NCBI RefSeq assembly: GCF_028710545.1
Contig: NZ_JAQTTX010000023.1
Coordinates: forward strand, 1-44,676
Direction of reading: 5' to 3'
DNA from: Halothiobacillus sp.
GTDB taxonomy: Bacteria; Pseudomonadota; Gammaproteobacteria; Halothiobacillales; Halothiobacillaceae
Length of the DNA stretch: 44,676 nt
Shown here: in pieces, positions 26,108 to 36,143 of the stretch
How the letters are laid out: each line of letters begins with the position of its first letter
How positions within the stretch are numbered: position 1 is the stretch's first letter
Notes under the pieces: generated by a model
Seen by the model: only the letters and a program-made list of their open reading frames with translations
Database searches by the model: none
Told to the model about the DNA's origin: nothing
Position numbers and translations under genes: made by a program

Positions 26108-27902
26108 CCATTTGCAAAACAGCCAGGAATGCCTCTTGTGGCACCTCGACCTGACCGATTTGCTTCATGCGTTTCTTGCCTTTCTTTTGCTTATCGAGCA
26201 ACTTGCGTTTTCGGGAGACATCCCCGCCATAGCACTTGGCCAGCACGTTCTTGCGCAGAGCCTTTACCGTGCTGCGCGCAATGATCTTGGCACCGATGGC
26301 CGCCTGAACCGCTACTTCGAACATCTGCTGCGGAATGAGTTCCTTGAGCTTCTCGGATAAATCCCGGCCCCGGCTTTGAGCGATGCTGCGATGCACGATC
26401 AACGACAGCGCATCGACGATTTCGCCATTGATCAGCATGTCCATTTTAACGAGATCGGCATCCTGGAAGCGGACAAACTTGTAATCGAACGAGGCATAGC
26501 CCCGGCTCACCGATTTGAGCCGGTCGAAGAAATCGAGCACCACTTCGCCCAGCGGTAACTCGAAAACAAGCGTGACCTGCTTGCCCGCGTAACTCAGATT
26601 TTTCTGTACGCCACGTTTCTCAATGCAAAGCCCGATGACCGCGCCGACGTACTCATCGGGGCAGAAAATGCTTGCCTCAATTATTGGCTCACGCAGTTCC
26701 TTGATATTACTCACATTAGGGAGCTGGGCGGGGTTGTGAATTCGATAGGTCGAACCATCGTTTTCTACAATTTCATACACAACCGTCGGCGCGGTGGTAA
26801 TGAGATCGAGGTCATACTCGCGCTCCAAGCGTTCCTGCACGATCTCCATGTGCAACAAACCGAGGAATCCGCAGCGAAAGCCGAATCCAAGTGCCTGCGA
26901 AACTTCAGGCTCGAAATGCAGCGCTGCGTCATTCAGGCGCAACTTGCGCAGGGCTTCGCGCAGATTTTCGTAGTCTTCACCCTCGACAGGATACAAACCG
27001 GAAAATACCCTTGGCTGCATTTCCTTGAAGCCGGGCAAGGCTGCCGTGGCGCCATTTTCGGCGTCCGTCAGGGTATCACCGACCTTCGCCGAATCGATAT
27101 TCTTGATCCCGGCGATCACAAACCCCACATCACCGGCATAAAGACCCTCGCGCGCGAGCGTTTTGGGCGTGAATACTCCCACTTTTTCGACCTGAAAAAT
27201 ATCCCCAGTACCCATGGCCTTGATTTTGCGTTTCGGCAGGATTGCCCCGTCGATGACACGCACCAGCGCGACTACGCCGACATAGTTGTCAAACCAGGAA
27301 TCGATGATCAGCGCCTTGAGCGGACCTTCTTCATTACCGACGGGCGCCGGAATCTCCTCGATCAGGCGTTCGAGCACATCTTCGATACCCACCCCGGTTT
27401 TGGCGGAAGTGAGGACAGCGTGCTCTGCATCGATACCAATGACATCCTCGATTTCCTGCTTGACGCGCTCGGGCTCGGCCGACGGCAGATCAATCTTGTT
27501 CAAGACAGGCACGACGGTGAGACCAAGATCGATGGCCGTATAGCAGTTGGCAACCGATTGCGCCTCAACGCCCTGTGAGGCATCAACCACCAGCAACGCA
27601 CCCTCGCAAGCCGCCAGTGAGCGCGAAACTTCATACGAGAAATCCACGTGCCCGGGTGTATCGATGAAATTCAGACGGTAGACCTTACCACTGCGGGAGG
27701 TGTAGTCGAGCGATACACTCTGCGCCTTAATGGTGATACCGCGCTCCCGCTCGATATCCATGGAGTCAAGCACCTGCACATCCATTTCACGCGCGCTCAA
27801 GCCACCGCACAACTGAATAATGCGGTCAGACAGGGTGGATTTACCGTGGTCAATGTGGGCGATAATCGAAAAATTACGAATCAGCGAGAGCCGTTCGGAC
27901 AT
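26094..27902 (-). CDS. lepA: Elongation factor 4 (back-translocase GTPase LepA)
   Basis: A ribosome-binding translational GTPase that promotes back-translocation and assists 30S biogenesis. From the ATG at 27900-27902 it has 602 residues, close to the 599 of E. coli. A TTG four codons upstream is less likely. [17 protein letters not shown] is G1, [11 protein letters not shown] the switch, DTPGHVDF G3 and NKIDLPSA G4. The unique C-terminal domain ends with [20 protein letters not shown]. It overlaps lepB by 14 bases and follows mucD across 185 non-coding bases. Confidence 0.97.
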   Translation of the reverse strand: MSERLSLIRNFSIIAHIDHGKSTLSDRIIQLCGGLSAREMDVQVLDSMDIERERGITIKAQSVSLDYTSRSGKVYRLNFIDTPGHVDFSYEVSRSLAACEGALLVVDASQGVEAQSVANCYTAIDLGLTVVPVLNKIDLPSAEPERVKQEIEDVIGIDAEHAVLTSAKTGVGIEDVLERLIEEIPAPVGNEEGPLKALIIDSWFDNYVGVVALVRVIDGAILPKRKIKAMGTGDIFQVEKVGVFTPKTLAREGLYAGDVGFVIAGIKNIDSAKVGDTLTDAENGATAALPGFKEMQPRVFSGLYPVEGEDYENLREALRKLRLNDAALHFEPEVSQALGFGFRCGFLGLLHMEIVQERLEREYDLDLITTAPTVVYEIVENDGSTYRIHNPAQLPNVSNIKELREPIIEASIFCPDEYVGAVIGLCIEKRGVQKNLSYAGKQVTLVFELPLGEVVLDFFDRLKSVSRGYASFDYKFVRFQDADLVKMDMLINGEIVDALSLIVHRSIAQSRGRDLSEKLKELIPQQMFEVAVQAAIGAKIIARSTVKALRKNVLAKCYGGDVSRKRKLLDKQKKGKKRMKQIGQVEVPQEAFLAVLQMDANK

Positions 27903-28087
27903 GGTTCTACTCAATAGTTTTTAAAAGGCGCACCGCGACGGGGCGCTCATGAAAATCCAGATACCGGTGAAAATGCTTCATACACGACACATACACCGCA
28001 AAGCGGCGAAGTATAACCGATTCGGCCAATTTTACTCGGCGCCTTGCAACCAAGAAGCCTCATGCCACCATCTCTCATTAACGCCCA

Positions 28088-29521
28088 TCAGTCGGCCTGA
28101 AGCGAGATGGCCACGTAATGCTGTTGGTCGCCACGGCGCATGAGAACCGCATTGGGCCTGTCCTTGCGGGCTGACTCGAAGGCTTTCTGCGCAGCGTCCA
28201 GGGAATTCAATGCGCGCTGATTCAGCGTGAGCAGGACATCCTGAGCCGCCAGCCCCGCTTTTGCGGCCGGGCTGTCGGGCTCAACGGCCTTGACACGGAT
28301 CGTGCCGCCATCGTCCGTCAAAAGCAGGCCGAAATCTTCCACAATCAGGTCATGAGATTTCATCGACTGAACCTGCCTCGGTGCATGTTGAGGCAATGCA
28401 GCCAGCTTTATTGAAATGTTGCGCGCCTTACCTTTCGTGAGCACCTCGAGGCGCACGTCGCTTCCCGGTGGGAGCACGCCGATGGTTTGCGGCAAGTCGG
28501 CAGATTCGGTAATCGGGTGGCCATTGGCAGCGATAATAATATCGCCCGGTTGCAGCGCGGATTGCTCGGCAGGTGACCCTGAAACGAATCCGGTCACCAA
28601 TGCACCCTTGGCCCGGTCAAGACCCATGGCTTGTGCCATTTCACGGTTCAGGGATTGAATCTGAACCCCCAGAAAACCACGATTAACCGCACCGTGCTGC
28701 TTTAATTGTTCCACCACCTGCAGGGCGTAATTGATCGGTATGGAGAATGACAGGCCATTGTAAGCACCAGATTCCGTGAGAATCTGCGCATTGATGCCAA
28801 TAACCTCACCCTGGACGTTGAACAATGGGCCACCTGAGCTTCCCGGATTGATGGCGACATCGGTCTGCAAATACGGTACATACCGCTGATTGTCATCGCC
28901 CGGCAGTGATCGCCCCTTGGCGCTGACAACACCGGCCGTGACGGAATGATCAAACCCGAAAGGTGAACCGATCGCCACCGCCCATTGCCCGGGTTTGACT
29001 TGGTCGGAATTACCGATTCTGACGGGCTTGAGCCCTTTGGCATCAATCTTGAGCAGTGCTATATCACCGGCCTTATCGCTACCCAGAACCTTTGCCTTAA
29101 GTTCACGACCATCCGCCAGCCGAACGTAAATTTGTGATGCGCCATCGATCACATGCTCGTTGGTTACGATTTCACCATTTTGACTCAGGACGAATCCCGA
29201 ACCGCTACTTGATTCAGGCTCGAGTGGCGGTGTTGGCTCCTGAGGCGCCGATCCACCGGGCGCCTGACCATTGAAACCGAAAAACTGACGGAAGAAATCA
29301 TTGAGTTCGCTGTTATTCCCGCCTTGATTCGGGGTATCCGGCATGGCCGCCAACGGGACAATGGCGCTCACATTGACCACGGAGGCATTATTGGCCGCAA
29401 CCAAGGCGGAAAAGTCAGGTAAACCGGTGACTTGTGCTTCTGACTTTTGGTCATCACAAGCCGCGAGCGAGAAAGCCACGACCAAGACAAGGGCCGACCA
29501 GGACAATCGACGAAAAGCCAT
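28088..29521 (-). CDS. mucD: Do-family periplasmic serine protease (MucD-like), predicted lipoprotein
   Basis: A 477-residue quality-control protease with a trypsin-like domain and two PDZ domains. The triad is His123 in TNEHVI, Asp153 in DIALLKI and Ser229 in NPGSSGGPLF. PDZ1 covers about 280-365 and PDZ2 about 385-475. I start at the ATG at 29519-29521, which gives a signal peptide ending in a lipobox SLAAC. The mature protein would begin Cys22-Asp-Asp, and Asp at +2 favours inner-membrane retention. A TTG at 29569 is the alternative. It heads the lepA-lepB-rnc string as mucD does in Pseudomonas, but no rpoE/mucA/mucB genes precede it. Confidence 0.88.
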   Translation of the reverse strand: MAFRRLSWSALVLVVAFSLAACDDQKSEAQVTGLPDFSALVAANNASVVNVSAIVPLAAMPDTPNQGGNNSELNDFFRQFFGFNGQAPGGSAPQEPTPPLEPESSSGSGFVLSQNGEIVTNEHVIDGASQIYVRLADGRELKAKVLGSDKAGDIALLKIDAKGLKPVRIGNSDQVKPGQWAVAIGSPFGFDHSVTAGVVSAKGRSLPGDDNQRYVPYLQTDVAINPGSSGGPLFNVQGEVIGINAQILTESGAYNGLSFSIPINYALQVVEQLKQHGAVNRGFLGVQIQSLNREMAQAMGLDRAKGALVTGFVSGSPAEQSALQPGDIIIAANGHPITESADLPQTIGVLPPGSDVRLEVLTKGKARNISIKLAALPQHAPRQVQSMKSHDLIVEDFGLLLTDDGGTIRVKAVEPDSPAAKAGLAAQDVLLTLNQRALNSLDAAQKAFESARKDRPNAVLMRRGDQQHYVAISLQAD

Positions 29522-29565
29522 AAGAGAAAATAACAATGCATTCACCGTAATGGGTACCCAGGATT

Positions 29566-30915
29566 TCAACTGACCAGTGATTCAACCCGAAGGCGAACTA
29601 TGGGCGCGCAGACTTCGCCGAGTGCCTGAAGCGACTCGATGGCAGCATTCATTATGGCCTCTCGCATCGGGTGCGTCAGCAGCACAATGGGCAAATGCAA
29701 GGTTTCGTTACTTGCCTCTTTCTGAATCATCGCTTCGATATTGATGCCGAAATCAGCCAGGGTGCGGGCGATATTGGCCAGAACACCCGGTTGATCCAGT
29801 ACGGTCAAGCGAAGGTAGTAGCCGGTTTGAATTTCATCCATTGGCAGGATGGGAAGATCAGTCACCTGATCGGGCACCACGGCCAGATGGGGCACGCGGT
29901 GATTCGGATCGGCCGTTAATGTGCGCGCCACATCCACCAGATCGGCCACGACGGCAGAAGCGGTCGGATCAGCCCCTGCGCCCGCACCGTAGTACAACGT
30001 AGGGCCCACCGCATCACCCCAGACCAGAACGGCGTTCTTGACGCCATCGACGTTGGCCAGTAACCGGCGCTCGGGGATCAGGGTTGGATGCACCCGCATC
30101 TCGACGCCATTTTCGTGCCGCCGGGCAAAGCCGAGGTGCTTGATTTGATAGCCCAACTCGCGCGCGTAACGAACGTCTTCGGTTTTGAGTGTGCTGATTC
30201 CCTCGGTGTAGACACCGTCGAATTTAAGCGGCATGCCAAAGGCGATCGCCGCCAGAATCGATAGTTTGTGCGCCGCATCGATGCCTTCGACGTCGAACGT
30301 CGGATCGGCTTCGGCGTAACCCAGCTTCTGCGCTTCGGCGAGCACATCACTGAAACTGCGACCCTCATCACGCATGGCCGTAAGGATGAAATTACCGGTG
30401 CCATTGATGATGCCGGCAAGCCATTCGATCCGGTTGCCCGCCAAGCCTTCACGGATGGCCTTGATAATCGGAATGCCGCCCGCCACCGCCGCCTCGAATG
30501 CCACGACGGTGCCCTTGGCCTGCGCCAGAGCGAATAGTTCGTTGCCCTCGTGGGCAATCAGCGCCTTATTGGCGGTAATGACCGGTTTGCCCAGCTCAAG
30601 CGCGCGACGAATCAACATGCTGGCCGGTGTCATGCCGCCCATGACTTCGATAATGACGTCGACATTCGGATTTTCGACGACATCCATCGGGTTGGTGGTC
30701 AGCAGAATCCCGTCAAGAGGACAAATACGCGGGGCACCCAGATTACGGGCCGAGGCATGAATCACATCGATGCGTCGCCCGGAACGACGTGCAATATCTT
30801 CCGCATTGCGCGTCAGAACGTTGACCACGCCGCCGCCCACCGTGCCCAGACCCAACAAACCGACACGCAACGGCGGCAGCGCGATATCGGCATTCGTCAC
30901 TTCGCCCACACTCAT
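29566..30915 (-). CDS. hom: Homoserine dehydrogenase
   Basis: Reduces aspartate semialdehyde to homoserine with NAD(P)H, a branch step to threonine and methionine. It is a monofunctional 449-residue form. [12 protein letters not shown] (about 18-29) binds the nucleotide. [20 protein letters not shown] and [19 protein letters not shown] are catalytic-domain segments. A C-terminal ACT domain (about 360-440, [18 protein letters not shown]) is expected to sense threonine. Its ATG overlaps the alaC stop by four bases (ATGA), so alaC-hom is a coupled pair. The product is later used by ThrC, encoded 1.4 kb upstream on the same strand. Confidence 0.96.
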   Translation of the reverse strand: MSVGEVTNADIALPPLRVGLLGLGTVGGGVVNVLTRNAEDIARRSGRRIDVIHASARNLGAPRICPLDGILLTTNPMDVVENPNVDVIIEVMGGMTPASMLIRRALELGKPVITANKALIAHEGNELFALAQAKGTVVAFEAAVAGGIPIIKAIREGLAGNRIEWLAGIINGTGNFILTAMRDEGRSFSDVLAEAQKLGYAEADPTFDVEGIDAAHKLSILAAIAFGMPLKFDGVYTEGISTLKTEDVRYARELGYQIKHLGFARRHENGVEMRVHPTLIPERRLLANVDGVKNAVLVWGDAVGPTLYYGAGAGADPTASAVVADLVDVARTLTADPNHRVPHLAVVPDQVTDLPILPMDEIQTGYYLRLTVLDQPGVLANIARTLADFGINIEAMIQKEASNETLHLPIVLLTHPMREAIMNAAIESLQALGEVCAPIVRLRVESLVS

Positions 30916-32138
30916 TTGCGTGACTCCGACTGCTTATCCGCAAGCTCTGCCCGGCGAAGCTCTTCTTTGCGGAACATGGCTTTGATTCCACGAATCGCCT
31001 GGCGGGTGCGGTGCTCGTTTTCAATCAGGCCGAAACGGACATGATCATCGCCGTACTCACCAAAACCGATCCCCGGTGAAACGGCCACCTTGGCTTCTGC
31101 CAACAGATGCTTGGTGAATTCAAGTGACTTCATGTGCGAGAACTGCTCGGGTATTTTCGCCCAGACGAACATCGTCGCTTTTGGAATGGCCACATCCCAA
31201 CCCGCAGAGATCAAGCCCTCACAGAGCACATCACGGCGGCGCTGATACATGTCACTGATTTCCTTGACACAAGTCTGGTCGCCTTCCAGTGCCAGAATCG
31301 CCGCCACCTGAATCGGGGTGAAGGTGCCGTAATCGAAATAGGATTTGATCCGGGCCAGTGCATTGACGAGCGTCGGATTGCCCACCATGAAGCCCACCCG
31401 CCAGCCGGGCATGTTGTAGCTTTTGGACAAGGTGAAAAACTCCACCGCAATGTCCTTGGCGCCGGGCACTTCCATGATCGACGGTGCACGATAACCATCG
31501 AACACGATGTCGGCATAAGCCAGATCATGCACGATCCAGATACCGGCTTCCTTGCAGATGGCCACCACTTTCTCGAAAAAATCCAGCTCGACACATTGTG
31601 TCGTCGGGTTGGCCGGAAAGTTGAGAATCAGCATCTTCGGCTTGGGGTAAGTTTCCTTGATCGCACGATCAAGCTCTTCGAAGAAATCGACATCGGGCGT
31701 GAGCCGCACATGCCGGATATCCGCATCGGCGATAATGCTGCCGTAAGGATGGATCGGGTACGCCGGATTGGGCACGAGTACCGTATCGCCCGCCGACATG
31801 GTCGCCATGGCAAGATGCCCTAAACCCTCTTTGGAGCCGATGGTGACAATCGCTTCCTTTTCCGGATCGATGTCGACGTCGTAACGCGTCTTGTACCAGT
31901 TCGCAATGGCTCTTCGCAGGCGCGGAATGCCTTTGGATTGCGAGTAACGGTGCGTGTCACCCCGACGGACGGCTTCAACCATTTTCTCGACAATATGCGG
32001 CGGCGTCGGTTGATCGGGATTCCCCATGCCAAAGTCGATGATATCTTCCCCGGCCGCTCGCGCCTTCGCCTTCAATTCTCCAATAATATTAAACACGTAG
32101 GGTGGAAGGCGATTGATGCGGGCGAATTGGTCGTTCAC
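30912..32138 (-). CDS. alaC: Alanine transaminase AlaC (class I/II aminotransferase)
   Basis: A PLP-dependent aminotransferase of 408 residues, making alanine from pyruvate and glutamate. Similarity to E. coli AlaC (YfdZ) is high throughout: [34 protein letters not shown]- and lysine-bearing [19 protein letters not shown] with the PLP-binding lysine, and [18 protein letters not shown]. It is coupled to hom by a four-base overlap. Upstream lies a palindrome overlapping a possible -35 element. Other substrates such as LL-diaminopimelate are possible in this subfamily, but AlaC is the closest match. Confidence 0.93.
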   Translation of the reverse strand: MNDQFARINRLPPYVFNIIGELKAKARAAGEDIIDFGMGNPDQPTPPHIVEKMVEAVRRGDTHRYSQSKGIPRLRRAIANWYKTRYDVDIDPEKEAIVTIGSKEGLGHLAMATMSAGDTVLVPNPAYPIHPYGSIIADADIRHVRLTPDVDFFEELDRAIKETYPKPKMLILNFPANPTTQCVELDFFEKVVAICKEAGIWIVHDLAYADIVFDGYRAPSIMEVPGAKDIAVEFFTLSKSYNMPGWRVGFMVGNPTLVNALARIKSYFDYGTFTPIQVAAILALEGDQTCVKEISDMYQRRRDVLCEGLISAGWDVAIPKATMFVWAKIPEQFSHMKSLEFTKHLLAEAKVAVSPGIGFGEYGDDHVRFGLIENEHRTRQAIRGIKAMFRKEELRRAELADKQSESRK

Positions 32139-32163
32139 GATAGTCCTGCTAGATCAAAAAAAG

Positions 32164-32196
32164 AGTGTAGAAGAGAAAGGCTTGAGTCACTCAAGC
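32164..32196 (-). promoter_or_regulatory. Palindrome overlapping a candidate alaC-hom promoter
   Basis: GCTTGAGT (32180-32187) and ACTCAAGC (32189-32196) form a perfect palindrome around one base. On the minus strand, TTGAGT (32189-32194) could be a -35 and TACACT (32164-32169) a -10, with a long 19-base spacer. The palindrome would then sit on the -35, as repressor operators often do. It ends 41 bases before the alaC start. The rest of this 224-base gap shows nothing else. Confidence 0.35.
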
Positions 32197-32362
32197 GGGT
32201 ATCAGCCCAAACGAGTTCCGCCAAACGGGTTCTGTAAGGGTACAGCGAATCCGGTACTAAATAACCCATCGCCCAAGCAAAAAGCCCAAGCAAAAAACCA
32301 GGCGCAAGGGTCAACAATAAATAGCGCCACCAACCGTGTCAATTTGTGACACGGTCGTGATA

Positions 32363-33538
32363 TTACATAAAGCCGAGGATTGCGCTACGCACCGAATCCA
32401 GATTGGCATCAATGGTCAACATCCGGGCTTTTTCCACATCGCCCTGTGCACTCTGGCACTGGGCAATCGCGGTATCCGGATCTTTCATGCCATTGCCGGT
32501 CAGGGTCAAGACCACGCTGGAACCTTCAGGGATCTTTCCTGCCTTGATGTCATTGATCAGGCCCGCCAGCGAAGCGGCTGAAGCCGGTTCGCAGAAAATT
32601 CCTTCATACATGGTCAACATGCGTTGGGCAGCCAGAATTTCGGTGTCGGTGACTTCTGCGAACCAGCCACCGGACTCGCTCATAACCTTCCATGCACGAT
32701 CCCAGCTTTGCGGATGACCGATGCGGATCGCCGTGGCGACGGTTTCGGGTTGATCGACCATCGCGCCGCGAATGAACGGTGCCGAACCCGACGCTTGATA
32801 ACCGACCATTTTAGGACGATTGCTGCAGACCGCGCCTTTGACAAATTTGCAGTTGCCTTCACAGAACGCGCAGGATTCCGTGAGATTGTCACCGTGTGAT
32901 GCAGAACTTTCGCAGTAACCGATCCAATGCGCCGTGATGTTGCCCGCGTTGCCAACCGGCAGGCAGTGGTAATCCGGCGCACGACCCAGTTCTTCAATGA
33001 TTTCGAATGCGGCTGTTTTCTGGCCTTGCAGGCGGAACGGGTTGACCGAGTTCACGATGGTGACCGGCGCATGGTCAGCGACTTCCTTGACCAGCCGCAT
33101 CCCATCATCGAAATTGCCGCGAATCTGCAATGTGGTGGCTCCGTACATCATCGCCTGTGCCAGCTTGCCCATGGCGATCTTGCCGTCAGGGATCAAGACA
33201 AATGCCGTGATGCCTGCCCGCGCGGCATAGGCCGCGGCAGAAGCCGAGGTATTGCCGGTTGAGGCGCAAATGACCGCTTTGGAACCGGCTTCAACCGCTT
33301 TGGTCACCGCCATGGTCATGCCGCGATCCTTGAAGGAACCCGTCGGATTCAAACCTTCGTATTTGACGTAGATATCGAGTGAGCGACCAAGCACCCGCGG
33401 GATATTGTTCAGCCGAATCAAGGGCGTGTTGCCTTCACCGAGACTGATAACCGGGGTGGTATCAGAGACGGGAAGACGATCTCGATAGCGGTCGATCAAA
33501 CCGCTATAGCGTTGAGCTGGGCGTTGCGCTTGCGACAT
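32363..33538 (-). CDS. thrC: Threonine synthase with a cysteine-rich insertion
   Basis: Converts O-phosphohomoserine to threonine using PLP. From the ATG at 33536-33538 it has 391 residues. The PLP lysine is Lys70 in NPTGSFKDRGM, with CASTGNTSASAAAYAARAG and the phosphate-binding VGNAGNITAHW after it. After GNITAHWIGY comes an extra segment with cysteines at 209, 223, 226, 230 and 238 (pattern C-x13-C-x2-C-x3-C-x7-C) before RPKMVGYQASGSAPF. Short-form ThrC proteins generally lack most of this. A metal site or disulfides are possible. A TTG- or GTG-type start farther upstream would add 22 residues without homology. Confidence 0.93.
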   Translation of the reverse strand: MSQAQRPAQRYSGLIDRYRDRLPVSDTTPVISLGEGNTPLIRLNNIPRVLGRSLDIYVKYEGLNPTGSFKDRGMTMAVTKAVEAGSKAVICASTGNTSASAAAYAARAGITAFVLIPDGKIAMGKLAQAMMYGATTLQIRGNFDDGMRLVKEVADHAPVTIVNSVNPFRLQGQKTAAFEIIEELGRAPDYHCLPVGNAGNITAHWIGYCESSASHGDNLTESCAFCEGNCKFVKGAVCSNRPKMVGYQASGSAPFIRGAMVDQPETVATAIRIGHPQSWDRAWKVMSESGGWFAEVTDTEILAAQRMLTMYEGIFCEPASAASLAGLINDIKAGKIPEGSSVVLTLTGNGMKDPDTAIAQCQSAQGDVEKARMLTIDANLDSVRSAILGFM

Positions 33539-33673
33539 GGGAAAAGATTCTCGGTTTAGGTAAAACGAACCCTGGGTACGCCGCCTTACGAGCAGCACGG
33601 GCAATAGATGGAAAACAGGGTGAGCATTTTACGCATCATTACCGGTTTTTGCATCGTGCGAATGAAAGCAGGA

Positions 33674-34441
33674 TTACTCATCCTCTGCACAGACCGCACA
33701 ATCACGTGTTTGCAGCAGATGAACAAACAATCGCCGGACATCGCGCATGGCCGCACTGATGGTCTGGCTGACGAAATGCAAATCGACCGGCCCGCCGCCG
33801 TTTTTGCCGGCAGCCCGATTGCCGATCACGTTCAGGCTCGCGTAGCGCATGTCGCACTCGCGCGCCAGCACCGCTTCGGGCATACCCGTCATGCCCACCA
33901 CGTCACAACCGTCTTGCTCGAAGCGACGAATCTCTGCGGCCGTTTCAAACCGCGGGCCTTGCGTCGCGCCATAGGTTCCGCCGTCGATCAAGGGAATTTC
34001 CAGCGCCATTCCCGCACGCAGCAAACCTTCACGCAGCGGTTGATGATAGGGATAACTGAAATCGACGTGGGTCACGGATTCGAGATCCGATTCGAAGAAG
34101 GTACTTGGCCGCCCCCAGGTGTAATCGATGATCTGATCCGGTACACAAAGCGTGCCCGGCTGCATTTGTTCCGTGATTCCGCCTACCGACGAAACGGCCA
34201 GAACATGTTTGACGCCAAGTTCGCGCAGCGCCCACATGTTTGCCAGGTAATTGATGGCGTGCGGCGGGATTCGGTGGTTGTAACCATGCCGGGGCAGGAA
34301 CACGACATCACAACCGGCCAGACGGCCGATCGTCAGTGGCCCGGAGGGTTCGCCGAACGGTGTAGAAATCACCTGATGCCGAAGGATTTCCAGACCCTCC
34401 AGTTCACTCAACCCGGTGCCGCCTATGATCGCCAGTTGCAT
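33674..34441 (-). CDS. S-methyl-5'-thioinosine phosphorylase (MTAP family)
   Basis: A 255-residue purine nucleoside phosphorylase. The N-terminus MQLAIIGGTGLSE, the motif RHGYNHRIPPHAINYLANMW, SSVGGI and CDVVGMTGMPEAVLARE place it in the MTAP family. It is closest in pattern to the Pseudomonas enzyme PA3004, which prefers methylthioinosine over methylthioadenosine. The products would be hypoxanthine and methylthioribose 1-phosphate. hpt ends three bases upstream, so the hypoxanthine can be salvaged directly by the neighbouring enzyme. Ordinary methylthioadenosine phosphorylase activity is the alternative. Confidence 0.87.
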   Translation of the reverse strand: MQLAIIGGTGLSELEGLEILRHQVISTPFGEPSGPLTIGRLAGCDVVFLPRHGYNHRIPPHAINYLANMWALRELGVKHVLAVSSVGGITEQMQPGTLCVPDQIIDYTWGRPSTFFESDLESVTHVDFSYPYHQPLREGLLRAGMALEIPLIDGGTYGATQGPRFETAAEIRRFEQDGCDVVGMTGMPEAVLARECDMRYASLNVIGNRAAGKNGGGPVDLHFVSQTISAAMRDVRRLFVHLLQTRDCAVCAEDE

Positions 34442-34444
34442 ACC

Positions 34445-35032
34445 TCAATTCTCCTGTGGCAGGGCGTAGATACCCTGTACATTTCTGAAAAAACCGTTGT
34501 AATCGAGTCCTTCGCCCAAAATGAATCGATCCGGCACGTCGATGCCGACAAAGTCAGGCAAGAAATCGCTGACTTTGTGATCATGTACCTTGTTTGTCGC
34601 CACGGCCACCCAGACGCGCGTGGCGCCCGCATCGCGGCAACTGGCGGCGATGGATTTGAGCGTCACACCCTCATCGAACACATCGTCGATAATCAGCACC
34701 TCCCGTTCGGCCAGGGGAATCTGCGGCAGAGCCAGCCACTGAAGCGCCCCACCCTGTGTTTCCCCACGATAACGCGTGGCGTGGACATAGCCGATTTCCA
34801 GCGGAAAATTCAGGCGTGAAAGCAAGGCACCGGCGGGAATCAGACCGCCATTCATCACCGCCAGCACGACGGGCAATCGATCACGCAACACCTGCGTGAT
34901 TTGATCGGCAAGCGTTCCATACACCGCCTGCATGGTCTCGGCATCGACCAGACAATCGCAGGTGGCAAGCAATTCATTCAGTTCGGCTGCCCGCGTACGT
35001 GCCGCGCTGATAAGCGAAGATTCTTGAGTCAT
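34445..35032 (-). CDS. hpt: Hypoxanthine-guanine phosphoribosyltransferase
   Basis: Salvages hypoxanthine and guanine to IMP and GMP using PRPP. It has 195 residues with a type I phosphoribosyltransferase fold. VLAVMNGGLIPAG is the first PPi loop. VLIIDDVFDEGVTL is the PRPP-binding signature. ATNKVHDHK carries the purine-specific lysine region, and the C-terminal DFVGIDVPDRFILGEGLDYN is also conserved. It is six bases behind nagZ and three before the phosphorylase gene, forming a tight three-gene operon. Confidence 0.93.
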   Translation of the reverse strand: MTQESSLISAARTRAAELNELLATCDCLVDAETMQAVYGTLADQITQVLRDRLPVVLAVMNGGLIPAGALLSRLNFPLEIGYVHATRYRGETQGGALQWLALPQIPLAEREVLIIDDVFDEGVTLKSIAASCRDAGATRVWVAVATNKVHDHKVSDFLPDFVGIDVPDRFILGEGLDYNGFFRNVQGIYALPQEN

Positions 35033-35038
35033 TCGTCC

Positions 35039-36127
35039 TTACTCCTCGTTCAAAAACCAACCGTCGTCGGCGGCCGCCCGCTCGTCTCCGAATGACTCAT
35101 TCTGGAGCCGCTCAACCCAGGCTTTCGCCATGGCCGTGCGGGGGTCGTGCAAAAAACGCTTGGGCGATGGTACCGGGCCGTGCCCCATGAGATGGGCCAA
35201 ACGCGCCTCGCGCAGGGGATCGGCGGTAAATTTGCGGTGGATCAACAGTTGATCCACCCATTGTGGATGATTGCAGATCAATGCCATATCGCAACCGGCC
35301 GCCAGCGCCGCATCCACGCGCGCACCGATATCACCGGCCACGGAAGCGGCAGCCATGGTGAGGTCATCTGTGAATACGGCGCCCTGATACCGCCAACGTT
35401 GGCGCAAGAGATCCTGCACCCAGACCTTGGAAAAGCCTGCAGGCAATGCATCGATTTTAGGGTAAACCACATGTGCCATCATCAGGGCGGGGATGAAACG
35501 TTCAATCAGGGCAACGAAGGGCCGAAGATCCTCGCGCTCGATCGTGGACAAGGCCCGGTGGTCGACCGGATGTGCGATGTGTGAATCTTCGGCAATCGAG
35601 CCATGACCGGGGAAATGCTTGCCAACGGCAGCCATGCCCGCCTCTTTCATGCCGGAGATCCAGGCGACGGCCAGCGCAATGATTGCAGCCGGATCGCGGG
35701 AAAAAGCACGGTCGCCAATCACACCACTGACACCGCGATCCAGATCCAGCACCGGCGCAAAACTCAAATCCACGCCCGCCATGCGCAGTTGCACGGCCAT
35801 CAACCAGCCCAGACTTCTGGCCGCTTCCAAACCCGCTTGACGATCGTGTTTAAACAAGGCACCGAGCCGACCCATTGGCGGCAGGTGGATAAAACCGTCA
35901 TCCCGGAACCGTTGTACACGCCCGCCTTCCTGATCGACCGCAATCAACAGGTGCGGGTGGCGCAAGGCGCGAATTTCGGCCGTCAGCGCAGTTAGTTGTT
36001 CAGTCGAGGAAAAGTTGCGGGCAAATAGAATCACGCCGCCCACAGCGGGGTTCATCAAGCGCGTGCGCTCCGCATCCGTCAGCGTCAAACCGGCGACGTC
36101 CACCATCAACGGACCCAAAGCAGTCAT
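35039..36127 (-). CDS. nagZ: Beta-N-acetylhexosaminidase
   Basis: A cytoplasmic GH3 enzyme of 362 residues that removes N-acetylglucosamine from anhydromuropeptides during peptidoglycan recycling. AVDQEGGRVQRFRDDG, KHFPGHGSIAEDSHI with the histidine acid/base, and GAVFTDDLTM with the nucleophile aspartate are all clear. Two ATG codons compete. The one at 36125-36127 has GAGGA at a seven-base spacing and gives MTALGPLMVDV, like E. coli NagZ. The one at 36133 lies too close to it. An intrinsic terminator ends 17 bases upstream, so the gene needs a promoter that reads through it or lies inside the leader. Confidence 0.94.
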   Translation of the reverse strand: MTALGPLMVDVAGLTLTDAERTRLMNPAVGGVILFARNFSSTEQLTALTAEIRALRHPHLLIAVDQEGGRVQRFRDDGFIHLPPMGRLGALFKHDRQAGLEAARSLGWLMAVQLRMAGVDLSFAPVLDLDRGVSGVIGDRAFSRDPAAIIALAVAWISGMKEAGMAAVGKHFPGHGSIAEDSHIAHPVDHRALSTIEREDLRPFVALIERFIPALMMAHVVYPKIDALPAGFSKVWVQDLLRQRWRYQGAVFTDDLTMAAASVAGDIGARVDAALAAGCDMALICNHPQWVDQLLIHRKFTADPLREARLAHLMGHGPVPSPKRFLHDPRTAMAKAWVERLQNESFGDERAAADDGWFLNEE

Positions 36128-36143
36128 TCCCATTCCTCAAAGC

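Noticed and set aside
27923..27946. GCGC-CCG-TCG-CGG-GCGC hairpin between mucD and lepA as a terminator
   Set aside because: Only four T follow and the stem has a mismatch, so it is too weak to call, and termination here would split a conserved gene string.
32135..32317. A 60-codon hydrophobic minus-strand frame upstream of alaC
   Set aside because: It overlaps the alaC start and the candidate promoter, and I see no ribosome-binding site or homologue.
33608..34819. A 403-codon plus-strand frame across the phosphorylase and hpt genes
   Set aside because: It spans two well-supported minus-strand genes and resembles no protein family.
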